A stretch of DNA of 33,097 nt from Oscillospiraceae bacterium (GTDB taxonomy: Bacteria; Bacillota; Clostridia; UMGS1883). Where the stretch lies: the NCBI GenBank assembly GCA_015068735.1, contig SVJW01000017.1:1-33097 (forward strand), given 5' to 3'. Of this stretch, positions 17,014-25,079 are shown in pieces; position 1 is the first letter of the stretch, and each line of letters opens with the position of its first letter. The translations under genes were made by a program, and so were the position numbers. Under the pieces are notes generated by a model, which saw only the letters and a program-made list of their open reading frames with translations, had not been told where the DNA came from and did no database searches.

Positions 17014-17042
17014 ATTTTACCACATAAATTATTTCTTTTCAA
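17014..17042 (-). promoter_or_regulatory. Promoter of mgtE
   Basis: On the minus strand TTGAAA (17037-17042), a 17-bp spacer and TAAAAT (17014-17019). The -35 box lies inside the last codons of the upstream DUF3006 gene. Confidence 0.65.
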
Positions 17043-17247
17043 ATAATTTACGCATTTTTTCTTTAATCAATTCTTTTCTTTTTTGAGTTTCTTCGCAATC
17101 AACGGTATAAACACCGTTTTCATACGTTAAAACATCGCCTTTCTTCACCTCTGGAAGTTCCGACTTCGGCACATCAACTGTTCCGCCTTCTTCTCTTTCA
17201 AGGACTGCGTATTCTTCTTCAAAACGGTCTACTATAAATTTTTTCAT
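17029..17247 (-). CDS. DUF3006 small protein
   Basis: 72 residues, matching the pattern of DUF3006 proteins of Firmicutes: MKKFIVDRFEEEYAVLE, then VDVPKSELPEVKKGDVLTY, a small beta-rich fold, and a charged Lys/Glu helical tail. Function unknown. AGAGGT precedes the ATG at 17247 by 7 nt; an in-frame ATG at 17253 would abut that site and is less likely. It follows mltG by 11 bp and is presumably co-transcribed with it. The mgtE promoter overlaps its 3' end. Confidence 0.78.
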   Translation of the reverse strand: MKKFIVDRFEEEYAVLEREEGGTVDVPKSELPEVKKGDVLTYENGVYTVDCEETQKRKELIKEKMRKLFEKK

Positions 17248-17258
17248 ACTCATACCTC

Positions 17259-18275
17259 TTACTTTGATGTATGTTGAGAAAATGTCTCGCTGAAAATATG
17301 ACTGCCGTCATTTTTCTCGGTATCGGTATGATAGTACAGATACTTGTGCTCCTCAGGATTCATTGCAGCACGGATTGATTCAAGTCCCGGGTTGCAGATA
17401 GGTCCTGCAGGAAGTCCCTTATATTTATAGGTATTATAAGGAGAATCAATTTCAAGGTCTTTGTATAAGACTCTTTCCACATTGTAAAGTCCGTCGGAAA
17501 TTGCATATACAACGCTTGCATCAATCTGAAGAATCATTCCGATATCCAGTCGGTTATCAATAACACCTGAAATAGTTTCTCTCTCTTTGTCAAGCTTAGC
17601 TTCACGTTCAATGAGAGCCGCACGGTTAATCGCTTCCGCCATTGTCATATCATCGGGGAGCATATGTCTCACTTTATTATACTGATTTTCAAACTCTTTA
17701 AGAAGGGTGTTTATGATTTTAGAAGCGTCCGTTTCCTTGTCAAAAATGTATGTGCTGGGGAAAAGGTATCCCTGGAGCTTATATTTAACACCCTCTTTTT
17801 CAGGAATATCTTTTATAAAATCATAATTGAATTTACCTTCGGAAAGTTCTTTCAGAAATTCTTCTTTACTGCACAGTCCTTTTTCTTCCATCAGCACAGC
17901 TATTTTCTCTGCACTGTACCCCTCGGGAATTGTAACTGTAATTCCTTCTCTTAATTCAGTAGGACGTGCCAAAACTTCTATTAGGTCATCCAGACACATT
18001 TTTTTCTTTAAAACAAATTTGCCGTAGTTAAGGTTACCTCTGTGAGGAGAATTCTTCATTTTCAAACGGAATGTAAGCTCATAATCAATTACTCCATTAT
18101 CCTTAAGAATTTCCGCAATCTGTTTTTCCGAAGCTCCTTTAGGAATCTGAACGGTAACTTCTATGTTTGAAGAAGTTGTTCGGGTATACTCCATAATCAT
18201 TGTAATCGCAAAATATGCAACTACTGCTACTATTACAAGAATAACACCTAACACAATTTTTTTCTTCGCGCTCAT
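17259..18275 (-). CDS. mltG: Endolytic murein transglycosylase MltG (YceG-like)
   Basis: 338 residues. MltG cleaves nascent glycan strands in the membrane and is thought to set glycan length. An N-terminal membrane anchor (about residues 7-29, LGVILVIVAVVAYFAITMIM) is followed by a LysM-like region (IPEGYSAEKIAVLMEEKGL) and the YceG catalytic domain: LQGYLFPSTYIF, MAEAINRAALIEREA with probable catalytic E223, ILQIDASVVYA, YNTYKYKGLPAGPICNPG. Length is normal. The ATG is preceded by GAGGGTG. A predicted promoter for it overlaps the terminator of the preceding gene. Confidence 0.94.
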   Translation of the reverse strand: MSAKKKIVLGVILVIVAVVAYFAITMIMEYTRTTSSNIEVTVQIPKGASEKQIAEILKDNGVIDYELTFRLKMKNSPHRGNLNYGKFVLKKKMCLDDLIEVLARPTELREGITVTIPEGYSAEKIAVLMEEKGLCSKEEFLKELSEGKFNYDFIKDIPEKEGVKYKLQGYLFPSTYIFDKETDASKIINTLLKEFENQYNKVRHMLPDDMTMAEAINRAALIEREAKLDKERETISGVIDNRLDIGMILQIDASVVYAISDGLYNVERVLYKDLEIDSPYNTYKYKGLPAGPICNPGLESIRAAMNPEEHKYLYYHTDTEKNDGSHIFSETFSQHTSK

Positions 18276-18301
18276 TTTTACACCCTCTTTTTTAGTAATA
18301 A

Positions 18302-18339
18302 CGAAAAAATTCCCGTGCTTATATACGGCACGGGAATTT
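18302..18339 (-). terminator. Terminator after the secreted Cys/His protein gene
   Basis: On the minus strand a 12-bp stem AAATTCCCGTGC/GCACGGGAATTT (18328-18339 with 18307-18318), a 9-nt loop and a U tract (ATTTTTTCG). Confidence 0.88.
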
Positions 18340-18348
18340 AATGTACAA
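18320..18348 (-). promoter_or_regulatory. Candidate mltG promoter embedded in the terminator
   Basis: On the minus strand TTGTAC (18343-18348), a 17-bp spacer and TATATA (18320-18325). The -10 sits in the terminator loop and transcription would begin in the hairpin's 3' arm. No other promoter fits in the space upstream of mltG. Match is moderate. Confidence 0.4.
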
Positions 18349-18349
18349 A

Positions 18350-19033
18350 TTATGCAACCAGAGGAATAACCGGAACATTTCCTACACTTGCAACAATAGC
18401 TGTGATAATTCTTTCTTGCTTATCAATAGGCGAAAGGAACTGATCGCGGCTGAGCATAACACAACCGGTTACGTTTCCGTGACGTCTTGCATAGCGTTTC
18501 AAAAGCGAATCAATATCTTCTGCTATGACCTGACCCTCTCTGAACTCACCAAATCCGAAAGATTCGGAATAGTACGCAATATCTCCACGCAATTCATAAA
18601 TAACCATAGCGTGACCTGCACCGGGTCTTGACGCAGAATATCCTGCCTGTATGGGGAAACTGAGAACAATGTTTGAAAGATTGTCTCCATACTTTTCACG
18701 AAGCTTGTCGATACAATTTGCTCCACTTTCCCTATATACATAGTATCCGCCACTGGTCTTTTCTACATCTGCAAAGTTAGAATACCACTGATTTCCATTA
18801 CCGTAAACATCAAACTGATTTACAAAAACACCCATTGCTCTGAGCTGACATCTTACATAGGATCCGCAATAGCCGCTGAAACTTCCCCTTTTGAAATATG
18901 AGCGTGCTGACGAATAAACATTTTGACCGTATTCGCTAAGCTCGGAAGGAACCGGATAAAACTGTGCGTGTGCGGTAGTTACAGACATTATCATAATTGT
19001 CGCCAAAACAATCAATTTCTTTACAAAAGACAT
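18350..19033 (-). CDS. Secreted protein with papain-like Cys/His motif (CHAP/NlpC-like, unassigned)
   Basis: 227 residues; no family recognised with certainty. A signal peptide (VKKLIVLATIMIMSVTTAHA, probable cleavage after A23) gives a mature secreted protein of about 204 residues. GYCGSYVRCQLRAMGV places C56 at the head of a helix, and PGAGHAMVIYEL places H141 on a strand, the order and spacing found in CHAP and NlpC/P60 amidases; W83 and N81 in GNGNQWYSNF also fit a CHAP-like fold. The start at 19033 is chosen because GGAG lies 8 nt upstream and the signal peptide begins there; an open frame continues upstream to 19114 but that part covers the promoter. A peptidoglycan amidase/endopeptidase role is inferred. 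Confidence 0.7.
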   Translation of the reverse strand: MSFVKKLIVLATIMIMSVTTAHAQFYPVPSELSEYGQNVYSSARSYFKRGSFSGYCGSYVRCQLRAMGVFVNQFDVYGNGNQWYSNFADVEKTSGGYYVYRESGANCIDKLREKYGDNLSNIVLSFPIQAGYSASRPGAGHAMVIYELRGDIAYYSESFGFGEFREGQVIAEDIDSLLKRYARRHGNVTGCVMLSRDQFLSPIDKQERIITAIVASVGNVPVIPLVA

Positions 19034-19104
19034 ACAATTACTCCAAATAAATAATAGAATTTTGGAACCATTAAAAAGGAAACATTTTCCACAGTTCCTT
19101 ATGC

Positions 19105-19150
19105 ATTCTACCACAACTTTGTAACAATTGCAAGCATTTTTGTAACAATT
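19105..19150 (-). promoter_or_regulatory. Promoter of the secreted-protein gene with two TTGTTACAA operator-like repeats
   Basis: On the minus strand TTGCAA (19128-19133), a 17-bp spacer and TAGAAT (19105-19110). The 12-mer AATTGTTACAAA occurs twice, at 19118-19129 (inside the spacer, touching the -35) and 19139-19150 (just upstream of the -35), exactly 21 bp or two helical turns apart. That arrangement is typical of a regulator binding site. The 19151-19232 stretch upstream is very AT-rich and holds no gene. Confidence 0.62.
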
Positions 19151-19232
19151 TCTTAAAAATTTAAAAATATTTTAATTATTTTTCCTTGTTTTTCCCTATT
19201 TTATCGGGTTTTATCAATATTTATTTTATGAA

Positions 19233-21116
19233 TTATTTTGTAACAATTCTCGTTTGAAACCATTCAATCATATCATCGTAGAGAGGAATTTCACACGAAA
19301 GACCTTCTCTTAAAGAGTAAATTTCACTAACAAGCTTTTCTGCATCATTTATAGGTTGTTCAATGAAAATCTTATCGTGTTTGGTAGCCGCGTGCTTCTC
19401 TTTATCAAGAAGAATTTCCTCATACATTTTTTCTCCGGGACGAAGTCCTGAAAACTCAATTTTAATATCCACATCGGGAACAAGTCCGCTAAGTTCAATA
19501 AGATTTCTTGCAAGATCAACAATTTTAACAGGTTCACCCATATCAAGAATAAATATTTCTCCACCCTCTGCAAATGCACCTGCCTGCATTACAAGCTGTG
19601 CCGCTTCGGGGATTGTCATAAAGAAACGGTTTATCTCAGGATGGGTTACCGTTATGGGACCACCTTCTGCAATCTGCTTTTTGAAAAGCGGAATAACGCT
19701 ACCGTTACTTCCTAAAACATTACCAAAACGAACAGCTGCAAAGATAGTCTTTCCGCCGTTTTTCTTCTGACTAAGAGCAAATCTCTGTACAACCATTTCG
19801 GCAATACGCTTACTTGTACCCATTATATTTGTAGGATTAACAGCCTTGTCAGTAGAAATAAGAACAAATCTTTCAACACCAAACTGTTCACAGGTGGATA
19901 CTACATTATACGTCCCGTAAACATTATTTTTAATTGCTTCGTTGGGACTGTCTTCCATAAGTGGAACGTGCTTATGCGCCGCTGCGTGGAATACAACTCG
20001 CGGCTTATATGTTTCAAAAACTTCTTCAAGTCTTTTCTTGTCACGAACGGAACCTATAAGAACTTCAAGCTTAAGTTCAGGGTATTTTCTTCTAAGCTCC
20101 ATCTGAAGGTCGTAGGCATTATTTTCGTAAATATCAAATATAATAAGGCGCTTGGGATTGAACTTTGCAATCTGGCGGCAAAGTTCACTTCCTATGCTAC
20201 CGCCACCGCCTGTTACCATAATAGTTTTACCTTCTATGTAACCGAAAATATCCTTTCCGTCTACAATTTGTTCATTTCTTCCCAAAAGATCCTGAGGAGT
20301 AACTTCACGAATCTGACTTACGCTTGCTTTTCCGCTGACAAGTTCAAAAAGTGAAGGAACAGTAGATGTTTTAATTCCTGTCTCACGGCAAATCCTCATA
20401 ATAGAGTTATGCTGGTCTGTTTCTCCGGAAGGAATTGCAATAATGATTTCCTGTACTTTATACTCTTTTGCAACAGTAGCTATCACTTCTCTGCCACCTG
20501 CTATCGGAACATCAGCAATTACCATACCGTGTTTATTCTTATCATCATCAATTGCAACAACAGGATACATCATAGTATCTTTTCGCATACTTCTTATAAG
20601 AGCTGATCCGGTATCCCCTGCACCGACAATCATAACACGGGTTTTTTTCGCACTTTCTTTTTTAAGAGTTCTTCTTCGGGCATAAATTCGCAAAAATCTG
20701 CCGGCAAATCTTTCCAAAGTAAAACCGAATGAGGAAACAAGTCCCATGATAATATAATCTGAGAAAGCAAACTTAAGCTCTTTAAGAACAAGAATTCTTG
20801 TAAGTGCATATGTAAGAACAACTGCTCCGAAAGAAGCAATATACATGGCAACATAGGAAGAATACTCAGCATAGCGCCAGCTTGTAGTATAGCTTCCGGC
20901 AAAGCCCATGGCAGAAACGGTTATAAGACACAAAAGAATAAGCTCCCTAAACTTTCCGGTATAGAAAGTAATAGGATCAAATTCAAAAGTGTTTCTTCTT
21001 AACACTGCAGCTATCCAAGCGGATGTAACAATTATAAGAATATCGCATATAAGCATCAAAACTATACGCTTCACATTATTTATCTGTAGTGTTTGAGAGT
21101 ATTTTTTAGAAAACAT
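19233..21116 (-). CDS. FlaA1/CapD/PglF-type nucleotide-sugar 4,6-dehydratase/epimerase, membrane-anchored
   Basis: 627 residues. Proteins of this type convert UDP-GlcNAc to 4-keto-6-deoxy intermediates for surface glycans. Four N-terminal membrane helices (about residues 15-135) precede a CoA-binding-like Rossmann domain (VGAGDTG, 164-170), then the short-chain dehydrogenase domain with VTGGGGSIGSE (TGGGGSIG at 302-309), HAAAHKHVPLME, and the active-site STDKAVNPTNIMGTSKR, where MxxxK replaces YxxxK as in PglF/FlaA1. RPGEKMYEEIL is the family C-terminal motif. The start at 21116 is fixed by AGGAGGAAAT; the frame extends upstream to 21176 but that part contains the promoter. It stands alone, with no glycosyltransferases nearby. 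Confidence 0.9.
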   Translation of the reverse strand: MFSKKYSQTLQINNVKRIVLMLICDILIIVTSAWIAAVLRRNTFEFDPITFYTGKFRELILLCLITVSAMGFAGSYTTSWRYAEYSSYVAMYIASFGAVVLTYALTRILVLKELKFAFSDYIIMGLVSSFGFTLERFAGRFLRIYARRRTLKKESAKKTRVMIVGAGDTGSALIRSMRKDTMMYPVVAIDDDKNKHGMVIADVPIAGGREVIATVAKEYKVQEIIIAIPSGETDQHNSIMRICRETGIKTSTVPSLFELVSGKASVSQIREVTPQDLLGRNEQIVDGKDIFGYIEGKTIMVTGGGGSIGSELCRQIAKFNPKRLIIFDIYENNAYDLQMELRRKYPELKLEVLIGSVRDKKRLEEVFETYKPRVVFHAAAHKHVPLMEDSPNEAIKNNVYGTYNVVSTCEQFGVERFVLISTDKAVNPTNIMGTSKRIAEMVVQRFALSQKKNGGKTIFAAVRFGNVLGSNGSVIPLFKKQIAEGGPITVTHPEINRFFMTIPEAAQLVMQAGAFAEGGEIFILDMGEPVKIVDLARNLIELSGLVPDVDIKIEFSGLRPGEKMYEEILLDKEKHAATKHDKIFIEQPINDAEKLVSEIYSLREGLSCEIPLYDDMIEWFQTRIVTK

Positions 21117-21154
21117 AATATTTCCTCCTGAGATACTACTGCACATTCTTATAT

Positions 21155-21183
21155 ATTTTATCTTATTTTGAAACAAATGTCAA
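21155..21183 (-). promoter_or_regulatory. Strong promoter of the CapD-like gene
   Basis: On the minus strand TTGACA (21178-21183), a 17-bp spacer and TAAAAT (21155-21160), about 38 bp upstream of the start codon. Among the best promoter matches in the window. Confidence 0.8.
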
Positions 21184-21194
21184 CTTTTTGCACT

Positions 21195-21340
21195 AAAAAA
21201 GCGACTCCGTCGCTGTGGCGCGGAGATAATCGCTTTTTTGTGCCATGTGCGTTTTCCGAGCATTGCGAGGAAATTCTCGCACGGCTTAAAATCAAATATT
21301 TGTTACCGTATAGGAATTTGCGTTCCTATACGGTAACAAA
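21195..21340. repeat. Array of three further hairpins between pheT and the CapD-like gene
   Basis: Three dyads lie side by side: a composite hairpin AAAAAAGCGA/TCGCTTTTTT with inner CTCCG/CGGAG (21195-21239); TGCGAG/CTCGCA (21264-21281); and a perfect 18-bp stem with a 6-nt loop (21299-21316 with 21323-21340). The first and third resemble terminators. With the pheT terminator this makes four dyads in 175 bp. No ORF or known element is recognised. Confidence 0.7.
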
Positions 21341-21369
21341 AGGCATCTTTCCTTGGAAAGATGCCTTTT
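21338..21369 (-). terminator. Terminator of pheST
   Basis: A perfect 13-bp stem AAAAGGCATCTTT/AAAGATGCCTTTT (21338-21350 with 21357-21369) with a 6-nt loop, 7 nt beyond the pheT stop on the minus strand; the U run continues into the next dyad. Confidence 0.9.
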
Positions 21370-21376
21370 AACGCGT

Positions 21377-23734
21377 TTATATTCTGAGAGTTACACCCAA
21401 ATTTGTAAGATTTGCTATTATTTTATCTATATGCTTTTGAATTTCTTCCATAGAAAGAGTTCTTTCAGGTGATGAGAATGCAAAGCGAAGAGTAATTGAC
21501 ATTTCACCGTCAAGCTCATAAGTATCAACAAGCTTTACGCCATCAAGTTCGGGGATGTTTTCGTTTACCCAAGCGGAAGCAATTTCATCGTATTTCTTGC
21601 CGTTTGTAACCAATGAAAGGTCGTAGTCAACGCTGGGGAATCTTGAAGGTTCGTCAAACTTGAGTGCAGTTGCCTTTGCATTTTCAAAATCAGCCATATC
21701 AATTTCGATACAAACAACCGCAGCATTCTTGTCAATCTTCTTAAGATTTGAGGGGTGAAGTGTGCAAAGAACACCTATTTTCTGTCCGTTTACAGAAATT
21801 TCAGAAGTGTTCTTAGGATGCTGCCAAGCGTGCTGGGGAGCAATTCTTGTAAACTTCGGCTCTGTATGACGAAGCTGATCAGCGATATATCTTACGATTT
21901 CAACCGCCTTGAAGTAAAGCTCTTTTTCACTGCAGGTCTTGTCATAGAGAGTGATACCAAGATGCTGTCTTTCGTTAGCTTCTCCGTTCTTTACGCCTTC
22001 AACTACTCTACCGATTTCAAAGAGACCGTAAGCAGGTGCGTACTGTTTATTCTCATAAGCGAAAGTGAGAAGTGTGGGAAGCATACTGTTACGGATAGTT
22101 CCGTTTTCGGGAGTTGCTATATTGAGGATTGTTACATTTTCCTCTACGTCGATCCCAAGCTTCTTGTACTTGTTACCGTCGCACCAGATGTAGGAATGAA
22201 CTTCGTTCATCATATAGCGCTGAACAAGTATATCCTTTATCCATTCGCTGTCACGGTGCATAACTGTTTCTCTTACGGGAACAAGTGCGCTTCTTGTTGT
22301 TGTGATTTCAAAGTTGTCGTAGCCGTAGATACGGGTAATTTCCTCAATAACGTCAGCCTTGATGGTAACGTCCTTGGTTGCACGCCAGGAGGGTACTGTT
22401 ACGCTGAACTCTTCCCCACTAAGCTTTGCATTGAATCCGAGAAGGTTAAGTGTAGAAAGAATCTGCTCATTAGGAATGTCAATACCTGTATAACGGTCAA
22501 CGTATGCCTTTGTGAATGTAAGGTCTATTGTGTCGTACTTCTGAACGTATTCGTCAGTAATCTGAGAAGAAACCTTTGCACCGGGGTCAATTTCAAGAAG
22601 AAGATTGAGGAATCTCTTGATTGCGGTGATTGTGATTTCAGGATCAAGAATCTTTTCATAACGCATACTTGCATCGGTACGAAGTCCAAGTCTTGAAGAA
22701 GACTTACGAACAGAAACACCGTCAAAGTTTGCACTTTCAAGCACAACGGAGGTTGTTCCGTCAATAATTTCGGAATCAAGACCGCCCATAATACCTGCAA
22801 TTGCAACGGGAGTATCGTTATTGTAAATGAGAAGTGTATCTGTGTCGATATCACGTTCATTGCCGTCAAGTGTTGTGAACTTCATTGCACTTTCGGGAGT
22901 GCCAACCTTAATAGCATCAATCTTTCTTGCATCAAATGCGTGAGTAGGCTGACCGAGTTCAAGCATAATGTAGTTTGTAAGGTCAGCAAGAAGATTGATT
23001 CCGCGCATACCGCAGTAGTAAAGACGGATACGCATATTCATGGGGCTTACGCTTTCCTTGATATCGGAAACTTCAAGGCAGGAATATCTGTATACAAGGT
23101 CATTTCTTGTAACTGTTACGGGGATTTTCTTATCTCCGCTGTAAACGGGCTCTGTAAGAGAAAGGGGCTTAAGCTCCTTCTTTGTAAGCGCCGCAAATTC
23201 ACGGGCAATACCATAATGACCCCAGAGGTCGGGACGGTTTGTGAGGGACTTGTTATCAACCTCGAATACAACGTCGTCTATATCAAAAACTTCCTTAAGG
23301 TCTGTACCGTTTTTAAGGGAGGGATCAAGTACCATAATTCCGCTGTTTTCATCGCTGATGCCAAGCTCTGCCTCGCTACAGCACATACCCTCGGAAACGT
23401 AACCTGCAACCTCTCTCTTTGCAATTTCAAGGCCGGGAACACTACCGCCAACCTTTGCAAACGCAACTTTAAGACCGAGAGCCGCATTGGGCGCACCACA
23501 TACGCAGTCGTATATTCTGTCGCCACCGTCAACCTTCAATATATGAAGCTTTTTGGAGTTGGGATGTGCTTCAAAAGAAACGATTTCGCCAACTACTACA
23601 TTATTTACTTCTTTACCTTTAAAGTAAATATCCTCAACCTCAGCAGTAGAAAGAGTAAACTTCATAATGAGTTTTTCGAGGTCTTCTCCTGCAAGGTCAA
23701 CATATTCTTTTATCCAATTCATTGAAACTAACAT
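21377..23734 (-). CDS. pheT: Phenylalanine-tRNA ligase beta subunit
   Basis: 785 residues, the usual size. With PheS it forms the alpha2beta2 enzyme that charges tRNA-Phe. Visible domains: an EMAP/OB tRNA-binding fold (about residues 40-150; NVVVGEIVSFEAHPNSKKLHILKV), B3/B4 editing domain (about 210-390; MPMN-like MNMRIRLYYCGMRGINLLADLTNY), B5 (about 400-475), the synthetase-like core, and the C-terminal FDX-ACB anticodon-binding domain (KFDEPSRFPSVDYDLSLV ... SMEEIQKHIDKI). AAGGGG precedes the ATG at 23734. It starts 17 bp after pheS in the same transcript. Confidence 0.96.
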   Translation of the reverse strand: MLVSMNWIKEYVDLAGEDLEKLIMKFTLSTAEVEDIYFKGKEVNNVVVGEIVSFEAHPNSKKLHILKVDGGDRIYDCVCGAPNAALGLKVAFAKVGGSVPGLEIAKREVAGYVSEGMCCSEAELGISDENSGIMVLDPSLKNGTDLKEVFDIDDVVFEVDNKSLTNRPDLWGHYGIAREFAALTKKELKPLSLTEPVYSGDKKIPVTVTRNDLVYRYSCLEVSDIKESVSPMNMRIRLYYCGMRGINLLADLTNYIMLELGQPTHAFDARKIDAIKVGTPESAMKFTTLDGNERDIDTDTLLIYNNDTPVAIAGIMGGLDSEIIDGTTSVVLESANFDGVSVRKSSSRLGLRTDASMRYEKILDPEITITAIKRFLNLLLEIDPGAKVSSQITDEYVQKYDTIDLTFTKAYVDRYTGIDIPNEQILSTLNLLGFNAKLSGEEFSVTVPSWRATKDVTIKADVIEEITRIYGYDNFEITTTRSALVPVRETVMHRDSEWIKDILVQRYMMNEVHSYIWCDGNKYKKLGIDVEENVTILNIATPENGTIRNSMLPTLLTFAYENKQYAPAYGLFEIGRVVEGVKNGEANERQHLGITLYDKTCSEKELYFKAVEIVRYIADQLRHTEPKFTRIAPQHAWQHPKNTSEISVNGQKIGVLCTLHPSNLKKIDKNAAVVCIEIDMADFENAKATALKFDEPSRFPSVDYDLSLVTNGKKYDEIASAWVNENIPELDGVKLVDTYELDGEMSITLRFAFSSPERTLSMEEIQKHIDKIIANLTNLGVTLRI

Positions 23735-23751
23735 TATAAAATCCCCCTTCC

Positions 23752-24783
23752 TTACTCATTCTTAAACTGCGAAAGTGATTTAAGGCTTCCGCTGTTAAAT
23801 GTTCTGATATCTTTAACGCCATACTTCATCATTGCAAGTCTTGTAAGACCGAGACCGAATGCAAAGCCTGTGTATTCCTCGGAATCAATGCCACCGTGTG
23901 CAAGAACGTTTGGATGAATCATACCGCAGGGACAAAGTTCAAGCCAACCGGAGTTCTTACAGGAAGGACAGCCTTCACCGCCACAGTTAAGGCACTTGAT
24001 GTCAAGCTCAAAACCGGGTTCCACAAAGGGGAAGAATCCGGGACGAAGACGAACTGTAACATCCTTCTGGAATACTTCTGAAAGCATTGTCTTCATAAAG
24101 TAGATAAGGTTTGAAATGGAAATATCCTTATCAATCATAATACCTTCCATCTGGAAGAATGTGTTTTCGTGACACGCATCTGTAGATTCGTTACGGAAGC
24201 ATCTGCCGGGGAAAATTGCACGGAGAGGTGCACCGTATTTCTTCATAATGGCATTCTGTGCCGCAGATGTGTGGGTTTTGAGAAGCTGATTCTCTGTGCT
24301 TAAATAATAGGTATCCTGCATATCACGGGCAGGGTGATGCTTGGGAATATTAAGAGCCTCAAAACAATGGTAGTCATCAACTATTTCGGAATAGTTTTCA
24401 ATAGTAAAGCCCATTGATGTGAAGATTCTCTCAAGGTCACGCTGCACAAGAGTGATGGGATGATAAGAACCTGTCTTGATATCATAGGGCAAAGACTCAT
24501 CATACTCTTCTGCGCTGTCGATAAGTTTCTGCTGTTCAGCTTCAAGGATAGCGGCTCTCTTTTCAGCAATCTTTGTTTCAATTTCCTGTTTGAGAACGTT
24601 TACCTCCTGACCGAATGCTTTCTTTTCTTCGTTGGGTACGTTTTTGAGTTCGCTCATAAGCGCTGCTACTGAGCCTTTTTTACCCATAAACTCAACTCTT
24701 AATTCCTCAACCTGCTCGGAAGTAGTAACAAGAGCGAGCTTTTCGTCAAACAGTGCTTTAATTTCTGTTACTTTACTGTTCAT
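23752..24783 (-). CDS. pheS: Phenylalanine-tRNA ligase alpha subunit
   Basis: 343 residues, the catalytic class II subunit. An N-terminal coiled coil (about residues 1-90) is followed by the class II core: motif 2 region GRCFRNESTDACHENTFFQMEG (split at FFQMEG), and motif 3 near residue 306 (GFAFGLGLTRLAMMKYG). A Cys cluster at C264, C267, C272 and C275 is the normal insertion seen in many bacterial PheS proteins, not an anomaly. TTAGGAGGT precedes the ATG. Expression should be governed by the T-box upstream: uncharged tRNA-Phe would relieve termination. Confidence 0.96.
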   Translation of the reverse strand: MNSKVTEIKALFDEKLALVTTSEQVEELRVEFMGKKGSVAALMSELKNVPNEEKKAFGQEVNVLKQEIETKIAEKRAAILEAEQQKLIDSAEEYDESLPYDIKTGSYHPITLVQRDLERIFTSMGFTIENYSEIVDDYHCFEALNIPKHHPARDMQDTYYLSTENQLLKTHTSAAQNAIMKKYGAPLRAIFPGRCFRNESTDACHENTFFQMEGIMIDKDISISNLIYFMKTMLSEVFQKDVTVRLRPGFFPFVEPGFELDIKCLNCGGEGCPSCKNSGWLELCPCGMIHPNVLAHGGIDSEEYTGFAFGLGLTRLAMMKYGVKDIRTFNSGSLKSLSQFKNE

Positions 24784-24829
24784 ACGAATAACCTCCTAAA
24801 TAATGTATGTAAATTTTAATTAATAACAA

Positions 24830-25073
24830 ACAAAAAGACTCCCGTCCACAAAGGGACGAGAGTTCTCGCGGTACCACCCTTATTCAAGGCAATATGCCCT
24901 GCACTTTTATACATTAACGCAGTATCACGCTCCGTTTAACGCGCATTGGCTTTTCACGGAGGGCTCCCGTGCTGAAATTCAAAAAGACACACTACAGGGA
25001 AGCTTTCAGCCCGTGACTCCCCCTCTCTCGGAAGTGATACGCCTTTTCTACTTACACACGTTCATTGCCGTAC
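24830..25073 (-). promoter_or_regulatory. T-box riboswitch, tRNA-Phe type, upstream of pheST
   Basis: The diagnostic T-box sequence AAGGGTGGTACCGCG is at 24867-24881 on the minus strand. Downstream lies a terminator (24837-24847 paired with 24854-24865, then TTTTTG). Stem I with its AGAGAG element is at about 25020-25035, and the probable specifier is UUC (Phe), 24974-24976, in the sequence GAATTTCAGC, followed by a purine as is usual. This fits pheST as the regulated genes. Confidence 0.95.
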
Positions 25074-25079
25074 TAAGTA

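Noticed and set aside
19237..19248. Third TTGTAACAA-like copy as part of the operator array
   Set aside because: It lies in the terminal codons of the CapD-like gene, about 90 bp from the other two and at no regular spacing, so chance is likely.
23940..23995. Cys-rich zinc-finger-like insertion in PheS
   Set aside because: The CxxC...CxxC segment is a normal feature of many bacterial PheS proteins, so it is not a novelty.
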